Below are positions 63,200 through 64,000 of a stretch of 64,000 nucleotides of DNA, one piece after another. Every line of letters starts with the position of its first letter. Position 1 is the first letter of the stretch. The DNA comes from an uncultured Aurantimonas sp. Its GTDB lineage: Bacteria > Pseudomonadota > Alphaproteobacteria > Rhizobiales > Rhizobiaceae. Location of the stretch: positions 434,001-498,000 of the forward strand of contig CANKZU010000001.1 in NCBI GenBank assembly GCA_947488615.1. The letters are read 5' to 3'. Below the pieces are notes generated by a model, which saw nothing but the letters and a program-made list of their open reading frames with translations, searched no databases and was not told the origin of the DNA. A program made the position numbers and the translations under genes.

Positions 63200-64000
63200 A
63201 TGAAAAAACTCATCTCGAAATTTCTCGGCGCGACCTTCGCCGCTTCGCTGGCGGCGACCGCCATGGTCGGGACGGCGCAAGCGGAAGGCGAGCGTTTTGT
63301 GCTCGTCAGCCATGCGCCGGACAGCGACAGCTGGTGGAACACCATCAAGAACGCGCTGGCGCTAGCCGGCGAGCAGATGGGCGTCGAAGTCGAGTACCGT
63401 AATCCGACCACGGGCGACATCGCCGACATGGCCCGGATCATCGAACAGGCCACGGCCACGAACCCCGACGGCATCATCACCACGCTGGCTGATGCAGACG
63501 TCCTGAAGGGGCCGATCGAGGACGCCGTCGCCAAGGGCATTCCGGTCATCATCATCAACTCCGGCACACCGGAGCAGGCAGCGGAATTAGGCGCCCTGAT
63601 GTATGTCGGCCAGCCCGAATACGATGCCGGCCTTGCTGCAGGCCAACGGGCCAAGCGGGACGGCATCGAGTCGTTCCTTTGCGTGAATCATGTGGTCTCG
63701 AACCCGGTCGTGGGCGAACGCTGCCGCGGATTCGCCGACGGCCTCGGGGTCGAGCTCGGCGACTCGATGATCGATTCAGGCCAGGACCCCGCCGAGATCA
63801 AGAACAAGGTCATGGCCTACCTGTCGACCAATCCGGATACCGACGCGATCCTGACCCTGGGGCCGACGTCCGCCGACCCGACCATCGAGGCGGTCAAGGA
63901 AAACGGCATGGCCGGCGAGATCTATTTCGGGACGTTCGACCTCGGCGCCGAGATCGTCAAGGCGATCAAGGACGGCACGATTCAGTGGGGCATCGATCAG
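63200..64000 (+). CDS. Sugar-type ABC substrate-binding protein (3' end outside window)
   Basis: An open frame from ATG at 63200 runs off the window edge with no stop, giving 267 residues. AGGGAGGA lies nine bases before the ATG. The start is a Sec signal peptide (MKKLISKFLGATFAASLAAT, cleaved near AQAEG). The mature part (FVLVSHAPDSDSWWNTIKNALALAGEQMGVEV, MARIIEQATATNPDGIITTLAD, DAILTLGPTSADPTIEAV) is a Peripla_BP_4 ribose/galactose-type fold. A LacI-type operator stands upstream. The sugar is unknown; permease and ATPase genes should follow beyond 64000. Confidence 0.9.
   Translation, partial: MKKLISKFLGATFAASLAATAMVGTAQAEGERFVLVSHAPDSDSWWNTIKNALALAGEQMGVEVEYRNPTTGDIADMARIIEQATATNPDGIITTLADADVLKGPIEDAVAKGIPVIIINSGTPEQAAELGALMYVGQPEYDAGLAAGQRAKRDGIESFLCVNHVVSNPVVGERCRGFADGLGVELGDSMIDSGQDPAEIKNKVMAYLSTNPDTDAILTLGPTSADPTIEAVKENGMAGEIYFGTFDLGAEIVKAIKDGTIQWGIDQ

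Noticed and set aside
62911..63666. A 251-codon minus-strand frame at the right edge.
   Set aside because: It lies opposite the sugar-type binding protein, which has a signal peptide, ribosome site and clear family match.

Overview
This GC-rich, gene-dense window reads as the chromosome of an alphaproteobacterium, most likely of the order Hyphomicrobiales (Rhizobiales). The evidence is the content: NnrU, a SleB-type cell wall hydrolase, many branched-chain-amino-acid-type ABC systems, DUF3305/DUF3306 proteins next to formate dehydrogenase, and FCD-type GntR regulators. The genus cannot be read from the sequence. No insertion sequence, prophage, integrase or CRISPR array was seen. The first gene (ZIP transporter) and the last (sugar-type binding protein) are cut by the window edges.

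Layout. 1-9 kb is mostly housekeeping: ZIP transporter, tRNA-Gly(CCC), KDPG aldolase, cell wall hydrolase, Der GTPase with a TPR membrane protein, NnrU, MAPEG, an orphan betaine-type binding protein and an I78 inhibitor lipoprotein. 8.8-16.1 kb is a regulated uptake locus: FCD-GntR regulator, binding protein, two permeases, two ATPases and an acyl-CoA ligase. 16.1-18.6 kb holds an APH/P-loop fusion protein and a tandem universal stress protein.

18.8-45.2 kb is the centrepiece, a formate dehydrogenase island of about 26 kb. It holds a tungstate-type (Tup) ABC importer, a DNA-binding protein with a periplasmic-binding-like domain, a TorD-type chaperone, a small Tat peptide and FDH alpha, beta and gamma subunits (active-site Cys, not Sec). 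These are followed by a WD40-cytochrome c hybrid and a tightly coupled tail of poorly understood genes: a 41-aa membrane peptide, a DegP-like protease, DUF6494, a biotin/lipoate-ligase-like protein, DUF6352 and a 99-aa membrane protein. Then come a large four-cluster Fe-S protein, DUF3305, DUF3306, DUF3144, Mrp, a TusA-like protein, FdhD, MobA, MobB and three different MoeA-family proteins, one fused to the PBP-like domain type found in the regulator. Together these import metal, insert it, sulfurate and nucleotide-load the cofactor, and deliver it to a membrane-bound periplasmic FDH. Tungsten rather than molybdenum use is inferred from the transporter type.

45.4-53.7 kb is a catabolic locus: an SDR and an FCD-GntR regulator face a binding protein, a permease, a single polypeptide that fuses permease and both ATPases of a Liv-type transporter, a lambda-crystallin-type dehydrogenase and a DUF849 beta-keto acid cleavage enzyme. 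It looks like uptake and oxidation of a beta-hydroxy acid followed by BKACE cleavage. A 24-bp palindrome in the divergent promoter is the likely operator.

53.8-62.8 kb carries a DbpA-like DEAD-box helicase, a lone response regulator and two large hybrid histidine kinases. The window ends in a sugar-type ABC binding protein preceded by a perfect 18-bp LacI-type palindrome. The reverse strands of many genes hold long open frames caused by base composition; these were not called.
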